Positions 37,801-45,153 of a DNA stretch of 64,000 bases are shown piece by piece. The stretch comes from Pseudanabaena sp. M53BS1SP1A06MG (lineage in GTDB: Bacteria > Cyanobacteriota > Cyanobacteriia > Pseudanabaenales > Pseudanabaenaceae). The translations under genes were made by a program, and so were the position numbers. Within the stretch, counting starts at the first letter, position 1, and each line of letters opens with the position of its first letter. Location: positions 27,442-91,441 of the forward strand of contig JADBWH010000029.1 in assembly GCA_020404105.1 (NCBI GenBank). The letters run 5' to 3'. The notes under the pieces are model-generated. The model saw only the letters and a list, made by a program, of their open reading frames with translations. It made no database searches and was not told the DNA's origin.

Positions 37801-38545
37801 ACCCACAGGCAGGATCGATCATCTTGAAACCATCCAAACCAAACTCCTCTAGAGCAGGTTCCAACGTGCGATCCAAAATAAACGCTTCCACAAAATCAGG
37901 AGTCTGCAACAACGCATACTGCTTCCGCACCGCCTCCGACAAGTCCTGATAGAGATCGCCCAAAAATCTGGTATCCCAATTAGGATCAGTAAAATCATGG
38001 ACTAACAAACCCGTATTCGCATCAATTTTTTGAAAGAACTGCAACAACAACGCCGCCGCATCCCCACTCAACCAAGTCGCCATCCGCCAAATACCATTCC
38101 CCTCACCAAACACCTCACCCGCCACAGGCAACTTCGCCAAATCCTTAAAAATCGCCAACAAATAATCGCGATCGCTATGGGTGGGAAACTTTTGAAAATA
38201 TAACTCATGCTCATCCCTTGCCCGTGACAAGCGATCGCCTTTGGTATGCGTGCCGCCGCAGACTCCCGCCAATCTCGGCGGCTCGATCATCCCGTTATCT
38301 TCCAGAAATCGCACAAACACACAACTCAACACCCAAGCCGCCGCCACCTGTGCCGAAGAGAGCGATCGCCATTCCTCAAAACTCTGCGCTGTATGTTGGG
38401 CACTTTTTGCCTGTTCATAGCTACTCCGCAACCGCAACCCGATTTCAGGTATTTCTGTGGAAGTGCTGCGATCGATTAAGTCATCCTCTAACTTTTTTAA
38501 GAGAACTTGTAAATCTTTGAGCAATACAGGACGGGCGATCGGCAT
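34841..38545 (-). CDS. pglX: BREX/Pgl adenine-specific DNA methyltransferase PglX
   Basis: A 1234-residue methyltransferase. The SAM-binding motif MIDPACGSGHF is at about residues 242-252 and the catalytic VVANPPYITP at about 370, as in N6-adenine methyltransferases of BREX systems. The N-terminal 230 residues are helical, and the C-terminal half probably has target recognition and partner domains. Two repeat-derived inserts in frame give low-complexity blocks DPPQPPFLRGEKT...HKGDLGGS (about residues 944-984) and DPPQPPLAKGGEE...GLGVRAS (about 1062-1090). I used ATG 38543-38545; TTG 38578 adds 11 residues. It is neighbour to a TA array on the other strand upstream and to the antitoxin downstream. 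Confidence 0.88.
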   Translation of the reverse strand: MPIARPVLLKDLQVLLKKLEDDLIDRSTSTEIPEIGLRLRSSYEQAKSAQHTAQSFEEWRSLSSAQVAAAWVLSCVFVRFLEDNGMIEPPRLAGVCGGTHTKGDRLSRARDEHELYFQKFPTHSDRDYLLAIFKDLAKLPVAGEVFGEGNGIWRMATWLSGDAAALLLQFFQKIDANTGLLVHDFTDPNWDTRFLGDLYQDLSEAVRKQYALLQTPDFVEAFILDRTLEPALEEFGLDGFKMIDPACGSGHFLLGSFTRLCDRLSRANPSQNVRVLVQTALDSIYGVDINPYAIAIARFRLLLAAMRVSGITRLVDAPNFKIHLVCGDSLLYGSPKGDQLTTGWHVLDEVMMAQDAAALNRILQPYQYHAVVANPPYITPKDAALNNAYRERYSTCYRQYSLAVPFLERIVSLNIKGGFSGQITANSFMKREFGKRLIEDFFPRVDLTHVIDTSGAYIPGHGTPTVILFARNQKPVAGTIRTVMGIRGEPSTPESAVNGKVWQAILNQVDVVDSQSEFVSVADSQRLAFHKHPWSIGGGGASELKEFLDKSSQVYLSNLIESPIGRAVRIGEEEAFIFNSTRKNNSLCSNKEFRYYLIGENLRDWGMSADTWVWYPYCEAAIKSDMVRQLWLWKSTLANRATFQGLMVDAGLSWYEYMQHTASAYQTPLSIAFATIASHNHFVLDRGGKVFKQSAPVIKLPAEATEKDHISLLGLLNSSTVCFWIKQVTQIKTQTSGMDASVWQLRRDFDGTKLKQIPIPQEHPLELAQKLDYLAQTLGTLAPDKVLTSISSNLREQLLNAKKQCLDTLEEMISLQEELDWQCYRLYGLISEDFTHPSPPKLKLGERAFEIVMARKMVAGELEDKWFERHKSTPICDLPSHWSDSYRQLVEKRIEIIENSLNIALIEQPEYKRRWDTEPYETQQQQALQNWLLDRLETYFDFDGRMTDPPQPPFLRGEKTQAPLLNGEKNLEVPLHKGDLGGSIPIAITSIAKLADIAKSDSQFMTVGELYRNDPAFKIEKLITELIEAESVPHLPILRYKATGLRKRLEWEHTWELQRQEDDPPQPPLAKGGEESISPLPQGEGLGVRASIPVPPKYASTDFLKPNYWRLRGKLDVPKERWISFPHCQGEDGTMAIAWAGYNHLQLAQALSTYYLDIKERIGGSNDPRLAPLLASLVELIPWLKQWHNDIDPEFGLAMGDYYEGFLIEEAKAIGHTVESLRMWEPVGKVKSKK
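35272..35358. repeat. In-frame palindromic repeat inside pglX (C-terminal block)
   Basis: Two CCCC/GGGG-rich palindromic elements back to back: CTCTCCCTGAGGGAGAG with flanks resembling CCCTCACCCCTAG, and CCCCTTTGCTAAGGGGGGCTGG. Together they encode about 29 Pro/Gly/Glu-rich residues and keep the reading frame. Similar elements are found in cyanobacterial intergenic DNA. Confidence 0.8.
35594..35712. repeat. In-frame palindromic repeats inside pglX (upstream block)
   Basis: Three related palindromes in tandem (CCCCCTTGTGAAGGGGG-like, TTTAGCAAGGGGGCTTG and CCCCTTAGAAAGGGGGGCTG) span about 119 bases. They encode about 40 residues (DPPQPPFLRGEKT and so on) and leave the frame open. Confidence 0.8.
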
Positions 38546-38678
38546 AGTTTTAATCAGTAATAATTCAGAAATAGCCAAGCCTATTGTAATCGCTTAAGAT
38601 TTCAATATGATCATTTTCAGTATTCATATTTGAGCAAGGAAAATACATCCCATGACCAAGACCAAAAAGGAATAACTA

Positions 38679-38966
38679 ATGCCCCAAGAGCCATTAAAGC
38701 CTTTTCGCTGGAATGTAGATAAAAACAATCAACTACAACAAGAGAGAGAAATTAATTTTGAAACTATCGTAGCGGCTGTAACAGGAGGAAGGTTACTTGA
38801 TACTATCGAACACCCGAATCAGGAAAAATACCCAAATCAAAGAATTTTTATTGTGGAAATCGATCGCTATGTTTATCTCGTTCCTTTCGTAGAAGATGAT
38901 ACCGAGTTTTTCCTCAAGACCATTATTCCCAGTCGCAAAATGACCAAACAATACTTAGGAGAATGA
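38679..38966 (+). CDS. BrnT/DUF4258-like toxin-type protein
   Basis: A 95-residue protein: PFRWNVDKNNQLQQEREINF, ETIVAAVTGGRLLDTIEHPN, RIFIVEIDRYVYLVPFVEDD and FFLKTIIPSRKMTKQYLGE. The order (WN..KN, RxIF, VPF, IIPSRKxTKxY) resembles BrnT-like RelE-superfamily toxins that are common in cyanobacteria. The next gene, 1 base after its stop, is the matching antitoxin-type protein. The pair lies on the plus strand between the minus-strand pglX and pglW genes. Confidence 0.8.
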   Translation: MPQEPLKPFRWNVDKNNQLQQEREINFETIVAAVTGGRLLDTIEHPNQEKYPNQRIFIVEIDRYVYLVPFVEDDTEFFLKTIIPSRKMTKQYLGE

Positions 38967-38967
38967 C

Positions 38968-39225
38968 ATGACTATCCAACTTGATGACTACGAACAAGAA
39001 ATTTTAGATTCTGTAGAACGTGGGGAATGGCAATCTGTCCCAAATCTACAGCAAGAGATCGATCGCTATCAACGTCACGCTCAAGCCTATATGCAATCTC
39101 TCCAAAAAATTACTATCGAGCTACCCAGTAGCGATATTGCTTCACTGCAAGAGCTAGCTTCTAGTTCGGGTGTATCTATACCTTTGCTCTTGTCTAGCAT
39201 CATTCATCAATATGTCAGCAAATAA
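38968..39225 (+). CDS. Antitoxin-type ribbon-helix-helix protein
   Basis: An 85-residue protein beginning MTIQLDDYEQEILDSVERGE and ending in a likely ribbon-helix-helix segment: ITIELPSSDIASLQELASSS and GVSIPLLLSSIIHQYVSK. In cyanobacteria this DYEQE...RGEW protein follows a BrnT-like toxin, which supports a toxin-antitoxin pair. The end overlaps the start of the DUF4258 gene. The ATG comes 1 base after the toxin stop, a co-translated unit. Confidence 0.8.
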   Translation: MTIQLDDYEQEILDSVERGEWQSVPNLQQEIDRYQRHAQAYMQSLQKITIELPSSDIASLQELASSSGVSIPLLLSSIIHQYVSK

Positions 39226-39475
39226 TATAATCGCTGGTTATACATTAACCAAACACGCCCAGTTTCAGATTCAAGTACGAAACATCCAAGAATCTTGGAT
39301 TGAAGCAACCCTAAACACCCCCGATCAGACAATTCTTTTAGCTGATGAACATGGTAATACTCACTATCTCAAACAAATTGCAGAATTTGGCGATAGATTT
39401 TTACGGATAGTAGTAAACCCACAAGTAGAACCAAACAAGATTGTAACTTTATTTTTTGACAGGAGAATTAAATGA
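39212..39475 (+). CDS. DUF4258 domain protein
   Basis: An 87-residue protein with TLTKHAQFQIQVRNIQESWI, EATLNTPDQTILLADEHGNT and RFLRIVVNPQVEPNKIVTLF. This is a DUF4258-like fold, often paired with a DUF2283 protein in putative toxin-antitoxin modules (RelE-superfamily toxin). ATG 39212 was chosen, since an upstream TTG/ATG only extends into the end of the antitoxin gene. It overlaps both neighbours: 14 bases with the antitoxin before it, and four bases (ATGA) with DUF2283 after it. Confidence 0.78.
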   Translation: MSANNIIAGYTLTKHAQFQIQVRNIQESWIEATLNTPDQTILLADEHGNTHYLKQIAEFGDRFLRIVVNPQVEPNKIVTLFFDRRIK

Positions 39476-39672
39476 AGCTCACTATTCACAAGGAAGATGA
39501 TGCTCTCTACTTACGGCTAGACGATTCAGAAATTGTCGAATCTGAAGAAATTAAAGACGGCATAATTCTGGACTACAATGCCGCAGGTCAAGTTATCGGG
39601 GTTGAGATCCTTTACCTAAGCAAAAAAACAGCCAATCCCTTGCAACAAATCCTCCTCGAAACATCAGCATAG
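39472..39672 (+). CDS. DUF2283 protein, likely antitoxin partner
   Basis: A 66-residue protein: MKLTIHKEDDALYLRLDDSE, IVESEEIKDGIILDYNAAGQ and VIGVEILYLSKK. This is the DUF2283 pattern. The start overlaps the DUF4258 stop by four bases, as is usual for this pair. The pair is one of three toxin-antitoxin-like units lying between pglW and pglY. Confidence 0.88.
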   Translation: MKLTIHKEDDALYLRLDDSEIVESEEIKDGIILDYNAAGQVIGVEILYLSKKTANPLQQILLETSA

Positions 39673-39690
39673 CTATATTGCCTCAAAATC

Positions 39691-40158
39691 ATGTCAGAAA
39701 AATCTTTGTACGATCGCGACTTTACTGCATGGGTAAAACTCACAACCCAGCAACTCAAAGACAAAAACTTTGAGCAACTTGATCTAGAGAACTTAATTGA
39801 TGAAGTCGAAAGTTTAATTTCTGAGCAGAAAAAATGGATCAGGGAATCTCTAATCAAGATTTTGACCTATGCTATGAAACGGATGCACCTAGACATCCCA
39901 GAGCGCTTTCACGACTGGGAGCTATATATTTTGCGAGGACAGCAACAATTACAATCAGATGTGAACGACAACGCCAGCATTCTCGAATATTGGGATGAAC
40001 TTTTCGATCAGGCTTGGGAAATTGTATTGATCAGACTAGAGTATGACTTCAAAACCGATGAAGAATTTGAGAGACATCCCTATCCCAAAACATGGCAATT
40101 ATCAAGGGATTTCGAGTTTTTAGTTAGTGATGACTTTTATTTAAACCCCAAAAAGTGA
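39691..40158 (+). CDS. DUF29 family protein
   Basis: A 155-residue protein with the DUF29 pattern: SLYDRDFTAWVKLTTQQLK, FEQLDLENLIDEVESL and KKWIRESLIKILTYAMKRMH. The function of DUF29 is unknown; the genes are abundant in cyanobacteria and often lie near toxin-antitoxin modules. It follows DUF2283 by 18 bases, so it may be co-transcribed. Its TGA stop (40156-40158) lies in a hairpin arm shared with the convergent pglW gene. Confidence 0.85.
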   Translation: MSEKSLYDRDFTAWVKLTTQQLKDKNFEQLDLENLIDEVESLISEQKKWIRESLIKILTYAMKRMHLDIPERFHDWELYILRGQQQLQSDVNDNASILEYWDELFDQAWEIVLIRLEYDFKTDEEFERHPYPKTWQLSRDFEFLVSDDFYLNPKK

Positions 40159-40187
40159 GTGGCGGCGCTTTGCGCCGCCACTCACTT
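40153..40187. terminator. Bidirectional terminator between DUF29 and pglW
   Basis: Arms 40153-40168 and 40172-40187 are exactly complementary (AAGTGAGTGGCGGCGC). Both the plus-strand DUF29 stop and the minus-strand pglW stop (40186-40188) lie in the arms. Confidence 0.75.
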
Positions 40188-43100
40188 AATTAACTGCCCG
40201 ATGACGATTTTCGAGCCAGCTTTTGGGCATCGTTGTCCTTTGCGAAGGACTCATCAACGGGATGGCTTTCCCATTAATAAATGGGCGATCACCTGGTACT
40301 AAAACCCATAAGCCCGCAATTTCCGAGCCAACGCGATCGCGCCAATGCTCAACCCAATTGAGGCGATCGTACCTTGCCAACATTCCCACATGACTGAGTA
40401 AAATCGTGCGATCGCTTGCCACTAACTGCTCATTGACCAGTACCAAGGCGCGATCAACTAATAACAGCAACTTATCCCAATCCCCCTCATAGGGTCGAGC
40501 ATCAGTTTCGATCACCAAATCCCAATTGACATTAAGGCTATCAGCGACCTCTCGCAACGCATTAAGTAATAAATCCTCAAAACTCAGATGCAATACGGAT
40601 AAACGATTAGCAATTTCAGCGATCGCCTGTTGGTAATATCGTGACTGCACCAGAATCACAAAAAAAGCACCCTGCTTTAAACCCCGTTGCAGCTTCTCCT
40701 CAAACAAACGCGCATCCGCCGCCGCCTCATCCACCTCACCGATAACCATCGTCCCTGTTGCCGTTGGTTGTCGCGAAAAAGAATTGACTGAAGATGAGTC
40801 TAAAAAGGGACTAAGTAACCGATTCACATAACAGCCCCAGCCATTGGCTCCCTTAGCATCCCAAATCAAATCCAAACCTGCCGCCGCCAGTAATTCATCT
40901 AATTCAGGGTGATCGGGAATATTGGCGGCTTCGGAATATCGACTCGCAATGCGATCGCGAATCTCGGCAATAGACAAAATTGGTACTCCCAATAAGGCTC
41001 CTTGCGACAGCTTTAAAGCTCTTCCTGCATCCATACCGCGTGGATAGAACTCCTGACGGCTAGATAAAGCTGCCTCGCGTGAAGCCACAGCCGCTAAGCG
41101 CATCAGTCGCCCATCGCTCAGAGCCACGATGGTCGCAGGTACTGCAATCTCTCGCAACTGCAAAACGGCTCGACTTGGGGGCAGCAGTGGATCTTGTTGT
41201 GCCAAGCGATCGGCAACCTGCCCCAAAGCGATCGCATAGTCAAAGGCTTCCTGACTGGCTGCAATCAGAGGCGATCGCAAATTCTCGCTGCTGTCATAGA
41301 GCCTAAATCGCGGTTTTACCATCACCGCTTCTACTTCTAAAACAATTTGCAAAATCGCGATCGCGTTTTTCGTACGTTGCGGCTCATCATAATAGGAACC
41401 TCGCGCCACCAAGATTGCCGCCGCCGCCTCATCTAGGGACATCACTAGCCCCACGTCAGCTAAAATTTCTGCAACATCACCCCGCAATTTGACAATTGCC
41501 GCATCCTTCACCCAACGGCTTTTGGCTTTGGGCGCTCCTTTGCCACTGGCACGGGTAATGCGTTGCACCAGCATATCAATACTGAGCTTGCTAGGGTCAG
41601 CCACATCCTGCGATCGCAATTCATTCAATTCCGCTTCGGCAATCTCTTTATCGCGTAACTGTTCGACGATATCGCCAATTTCTCGCCGCGTTTTACTGCC
41701 AACCCCACGCAGACTGATCAGCCAAGCTTTCTGTACTGATAGTAAGTCCTTAACCACAAAAATATTATGGCGATCAAGGACTTGCAAGGCTCTTGCACCT
41801 AGCCCGAGTTCAGCGATCGGCGTATCCCCTGTGGCGATCGCAATTTTTTCCTGTAAATTAGCAACATCTTCTTCACTGAGAGTTGCGCCTGCTGGTTCTA
41901 GTCCTTCAAAACAGGAACGCCATTCCCGCAACATCTCTTCGGCATTATCAAAGCGATCGCAAATGTTGCGGCGAAAAGCCTTAGCAAAAAACTCTGGCAA
42001 ACTATCGCGTAATGCTAAATCAAATAACTCGGCATCAATGGTAATTTCACATTCTAAGTATGAAGGATCGCTTACCCCATCACCCCATTTGGGAATTGTT
42101 CCCGTTGCCAACTCATAGAGCGTAATTGCCGCCGCATAGCGCTCTGCATAACTATCCCAAATCGGTGGCTCTCGAACTGGCAGCAATGGATCGAGATAGC
42201 CAGTCGTTCCTGCCCGAATGTTATCTAGAGACACTTTAGACAACGAAAAGTCAAATAAAACTGCATGAAGCCGATCGCCTCGTCCTACCTGACCAACGGC
42301 AATATTATCGGGTTTGATATCACGATGATAGATCTTTTGATCTTCTAAGTAGCGCACCGCATTGAGTAAGTCTTCGCCAAAGCGCTCTAGCAATTCTAAA
42401 TGTAATCTTCCTTCGGGGCGCAGTCTCTGACGAAGGGTTTCGATTTTGCGATCACCTCTTTTATCAGCTTTTTTCTCGACATAGATCGGGTTCATCAAAA
42501 AGGCAACCCGATCACCAATCATTTCCAGACCACGAAACTCAACTATTGCCTCATGATGCAGTTTTTGCAACACCTCAGCTTCACCGCGTAGGCGATCGTT
42601 ATACTCAGGATCGTTGGCAACTTTGATCACAAATTCTTGACCATCGCGCTCCACCAAAAAAGCGATCGCTGATCCACCCTGACCTAAACGATGCAACACC
42701 TCAAAACGTCCCGCTAAAACATCTCCCTTCTGAGCCAAATTCGGATCTTCAACAAAAACTTCCATTTCCGATGGATTCGTTAGTTCTTCTTCAACCAATT
42801 CCAAACGTGCTAGAAATTCTATCGTTGAGTCAATTCGCAAACTTACATCAGGATGAGTACTTAATTGAATCAACTCTTGTAATTCCTTTCCCACTCCATC
42901 AATGACACCACTAATTTGCAATCCTTTCGTTGCTCTGAGTTTATTACTGAGTTCAGCCCCATTACTAGCAGGTGGCTTACCAGAAAATAAATGATAAGCG
43001 ATCGCTCCCAAGGAGAATATATCGAGATGTTCGCCTTCACTAATATTAGAGAGAGATTCAGGGGCTATATAGGCTTTGCTCGCATCATCCACCAACACCG

Positions 43101-44280
43101 ACCCATGGCTTGTCGCTCCGATCGCTGTCATTCCACCCGAACTCGAAGAGTCTTCTCGATAGCCCACCTGCCAGTTTAGAATCTTAATCTGTCGCCTTTG
43201 CCGAGACAGATCCACTACAAAAATACTCTGCGGGCAAAGAGCGCGATGAACGACCCGTTTTTGATGAGCATAGGCGATCGCTTCCGTAATTTGCCGCAGT
43301 AGCTCCAAGCGAATATCGACGCTCAAAACATCTTTATGTTGAATCAAATAAAGATCCAACCGCATCGAAGAAGGATCATGCTCAAAAATAATTGCCGATC
43401 CCAGTTGATGCTCCGTATAGCCATAGGTGCGTAAAATGCCTGGGTGCTGTAATGAATCGACTATCCGAAATTCCCTGAGTGCTGCCCGTTCAGCGATCTT
43501 TTTCTGGATATCTGGCCAATTGCTATGCACGAGATACAAACGCACTCTTCGCACGGAATTCAGTAAACTAACATGATCTGCTTCCCAATCCTGATAGCCC
43601 TGTCCTTCGCCAATCTGGGCTTTCAGGATGTAATCACTAACTCGCCGTTGTTGCTGTGATGGACGTATTCCCGCCTGTTCCATCGCAAGGGCAAAGGCTT
43701 TACTAGTCGGGCGATCATGCATTCCTTTAGGATGCTCATCTAGACCAAGGCAATCCCTTTTAAGCAAAGCCGAAATAATCCCCGATCGCATCGGTTTAGT
43801 TGCCGTCGCTGGGCGATCGCGCAAACAGATCCGCAGTCGCGCATTATCTTTTAAGTCACACTTCAGATCAGGCGCAGAGCAGAAAACTAAGGCTTCGATA
43901 AATGGCAATTGATACTTACCCCGAAAAGCTTTTTGTGATGCAAGGAGCGATCTTAATTTTTTAGCCTTACTATTTGCCAAAATCAACGGATTGTCATAAA
44001 TACGAGACTTGCCATTATTCTCCCATTGCCAAGTTCCAGTATCCCCAGATAGTCTTCCTTGATGACTTTTAATTTCTACTAAGAATACACCTTGAGGAGT
44101 AAAAACCAGTAGATCGACTTCATTAATGCTGCCATCACTGGCAATAAACTCAAAATTTGACCAAGCCCGATATGGTTCATAGGTCGGAAAATGCTGCCGT
44201 ACATATTCAATAGCTTCTTTTTCCCAAGGAAAATTTGACTCGGTAACTGTTACCCAGTTACTAGAACTAGTCATTTGCAT
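40186..44280 (-). CDS. pglW: BREX/Pgl kinase PglW (NERD plus two kinase-like domains)
   Basis: A 1364-residue protein. A NERD nuclease-like domain is at about residues 20-135: SINEVDLLVFTPQGVFLVEI with KSHQG. A first kinase-like domain (about 220-490) has VVHRALCPQSIFVVD and ILNWQVG, which lacks the catalytic Asp of HRD and a DFG, so it is probably a pseudokinase. A second kinase domain (about 520-800) has GQGGSAIAF, EFVIKVAN, IYHRDIKPDN and VLFDFSLSK and looks active. A helix-hairpin-helix (LISLRGVGSKTRREI) is near 850-870, then a long unnamed C-terminal part. PglW is the Ser/Thr kinase of the Pgl/BREX type 2 system. It is 1.6 kb from pglX, with an opposite-strand TA array between. Confidence 0.88.
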   Translation of the reverse strand: MQMTSSSNWVTVTESNFPWEKEAIEYVRQHFPTYEPYRAWSNFEFIASDGSINEVDLLVFTPQGVFLVEIKSHQGRLSGDTGTWQWENNGKSRIYDNPLILANSKAKKLRSLLASQKAFRGKYQLPFIEALVFCSAPDLKCDLKDNARLRICLRDRPATATKPMRSGIISALLKRDCLGLDEHPKGMHDRPTSKAFALAMEQAGIRPSQQQRRVSDYILKAQIGEGQGYQDWEADHVSLLNSVRRVRLYLVHSNWPDIQKKIAERAALREFRIVDSLQHPGILRTYGYTEHQLGSAIIFEHDPSSMRLDLYLIQHKDVLSVDIRLELLRQITEAIAYAHQKRVVHRALCPQSIFVVDLSRQRRQIKILNWQVGYREDSSSSGGMTAIGATSHGSVLVDDASKAYIAPESLSNISEGEHLDIFSLGAIAYHLFSGKPPASNGAELSNKLRATKGLQISGVIDGVGKELQELIQLSTHPDVSLRIDSTIEFLARLELVEEELTNPSEMEVFVEDPNLAQKGDVLAGRFEVLHRLGQGGSAIAFLVERDGQEFVIKVANDPEYNDRLRGEAEVLQKLHHEAIVEFRGLEMIGDRVAFLMNPIYVEKKADKRGDRKIETLRQRLRPEGRLHLELLERFGEDLLNAVRYLEDQKIYHRDIKPDNIAVGQVGRGDRLHAVLFDFSLSKVSLDNIRAGTTGYLDPLLPVREPPIWDSYAERYAAAITLYELATGTIPKWGDGVSDPSYLECEITIDAELFDLALRDSLPEFFAKAFRRNICDRFDNAEEMLREWRSCFEGLEPAGATLSEEDVANLQEKIAIATGDTPIAELGLGARALQVLDRHNIFVVKDLLSVQKAWLISLRGVGSKTRREIGDIVEQLRDKEIAEAELNELRSQDVADPSKLSIDMLVQRITRASGKGAPKAKSRWVKDAAIVKLRGDVAEILADVGLVMSLDEAAAAILVARGSYYDEPQRTKNAIAILQIVLEVEAVMVKPRFRLYDSSENLRSPLIAASQEAFDYAIALGQVADRLAQQDPLLPPSRAVLQLREIAVPATIVALSDGRLMRLAAVASREAALSSRQEFYPRGMDAGRALKLSQGALLGVPILSIAEIRDRIASRYSEAANIPDHPELDELLAAAGLDLIWDAKGANGWGCYVNRLLSPFLDSSSVNSFSRQPTATGTMVIGEVDEAAADARLFEEKLQRGLKQGAFFVILVQSRYYQQAIAEIANRLSVLHLSFEDLLLNALREVADSLNVNWDLVIETDARPYEGDWDKLLLLVDRALVLVNEQLVASDRTILLSHVGMLARYDRLNWVEHWRDRVGSEIAGLWVLVPGDRPFINGKAIPLMSPSQRTTMPKSWLENRHRAVN

Positions 44281-44658
44281 TTATCTGTTCGTCCGTTAAC
44301 ACTGATATTGAGTTCAAGCCAAAATGCAAGATCAACTCTGACAGCTATTGAGCCATTCACTCAAACAATTTTACACTAAAATTTCTGGTAGTGCTAAATA
44401 GGTAATATTGGGGCGGTTTGCGGAAGCGCAACCCTGATAAGTTCATCGAATTTCTCAAGAACGACTACAGCCCCAACATATCCAAACCAATCTCGACTAC
44501 TATCAAGCCAAACTCCAACATGCTGCCGATCTAAAAATGGCAGACCTCAAGAATTAGTAAGTAGCTAGACATAAGTAAACTAAAAACCGAGAGTTTTGTT
44601 CCGCCCGCTACGCGGGCGGAACAAAACTCTGGTTTGGGTTTTAATTAAGTTGAGCTAC
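44281..44658. other. Spacer with repeat and small coding remnant
   Basis: No intact gene. It contains a weak coding remnant at about 44430-44556 and family C repeat at 44558-44662. Confidence 0.55.
44430..44556 (+). pseudogene. Possible coding remnant
   Basis: Plus-strand pieces DKFIEFLKNDYS and, one frame over, PQHIQTNLDYYQAKLQHAAD then LKMADLKN with a stop read like protein but lie in different frames. I cannot name the family. Low confidence; could be chance. Confidence 0.25.
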
Positions 44659-44662
44659 TTAA
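44558..44662. repeat. Palindromic repeat, family C copy 3
   Basis: Almost the same as 1191-1294, inverted. Its right end supplies the stop (44659-44661) of the next gene. Confidence 0.85.
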
Positions 44663-44982
44663 TACACTGAACCATCAGAACGTTTGTAAAAATTATAGGA
44701 AGGCTTGAGACCAAATATAGTTGGTAAACCATCAGCATCAATACAGAAGCAGATTGTCCCATCTTTTCGTAAATGGTAAACTTCTGCAACAAAGGTTAGT
44801 TTGAAACCCGCAGCAGTTATTACGTTTAAAACTGTTGGCTCATTTTTACTTAACAGTTCTTCATAAGATTGCTTCTCATATTCTCTACCAATTTTATCGA
44901 CCTCTTGTCGGAGAATTTGGTAGTTAAGCCTCAGTATCTGTCTTTGTTCCTTGTTGAAACAAAATAAGTTAGCTAGTTTCAT
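44659..44982 (-). CDS. Hypothetical protein (107 aa)
   Basis: A 107-residue protein beginning MKLANLFCFNKEQRQILRLN and continuing with charged helices (YQILRQEVDKIGREYEKQ) and TAAGFKLTFVAEVYHLRKDG. I used ATG 44980-44982; an upstream frame extends through the family A repeat at 45059-45151 and lacks protein-like composition. No family was recognised. It lies between pglW and the CHAT gene; the stop codon is in a family C repeat. There is no membrane segment. Confidence 0.6.
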   Translation of the reverse strand: MKLANLFCFNKEQRQILRLNYQILRQEVDKIGREYEKQSYEELLSKNEPTVLNVITAAGFKLTFVAEVYHLRKDGTICFCIDADGLPTIFGLKPSYNFYKRSDGSVY

Positions 44983-45058
44983 TGACTGGTTTAAAGGAAC
45001 AAATAAAATGATGGACTTGACAAGAAAAGACGAGAAAAAAGTTAAGTTGAGATACTTA

Positions 45059-45151
45059 TAGGACTTACGCAAACCGAAGGAATTTATTAGGTTTGAGGTA
45101 GATGTGGTGCGGGCGAAGCCCGCACCACATCTACCCAATGCGTAAGTCCTA
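45059..45151. repeat. Palindromic repeat, family A
   Basis: 93 bp between the hypothetical gene and the CHAT gene stop; ends TAGGACTTACGCAAACCGAA and CCCAATGCGTAAGTCCTA, core GTGGTGCGGGCGAAGCCCGC. Confidence 0.88.
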
Positions 45152-45153
45152 AC

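Noticed and set aside
34841..38545. PglX as a stand-alone type IIG restriction-modification enzyme
   Set aside because: The methyltransferase motifs fit, but no nuclease motif is seen and the adjacent pglW, pglY and pglZ genes make a BREX/Pgl role far more likely.
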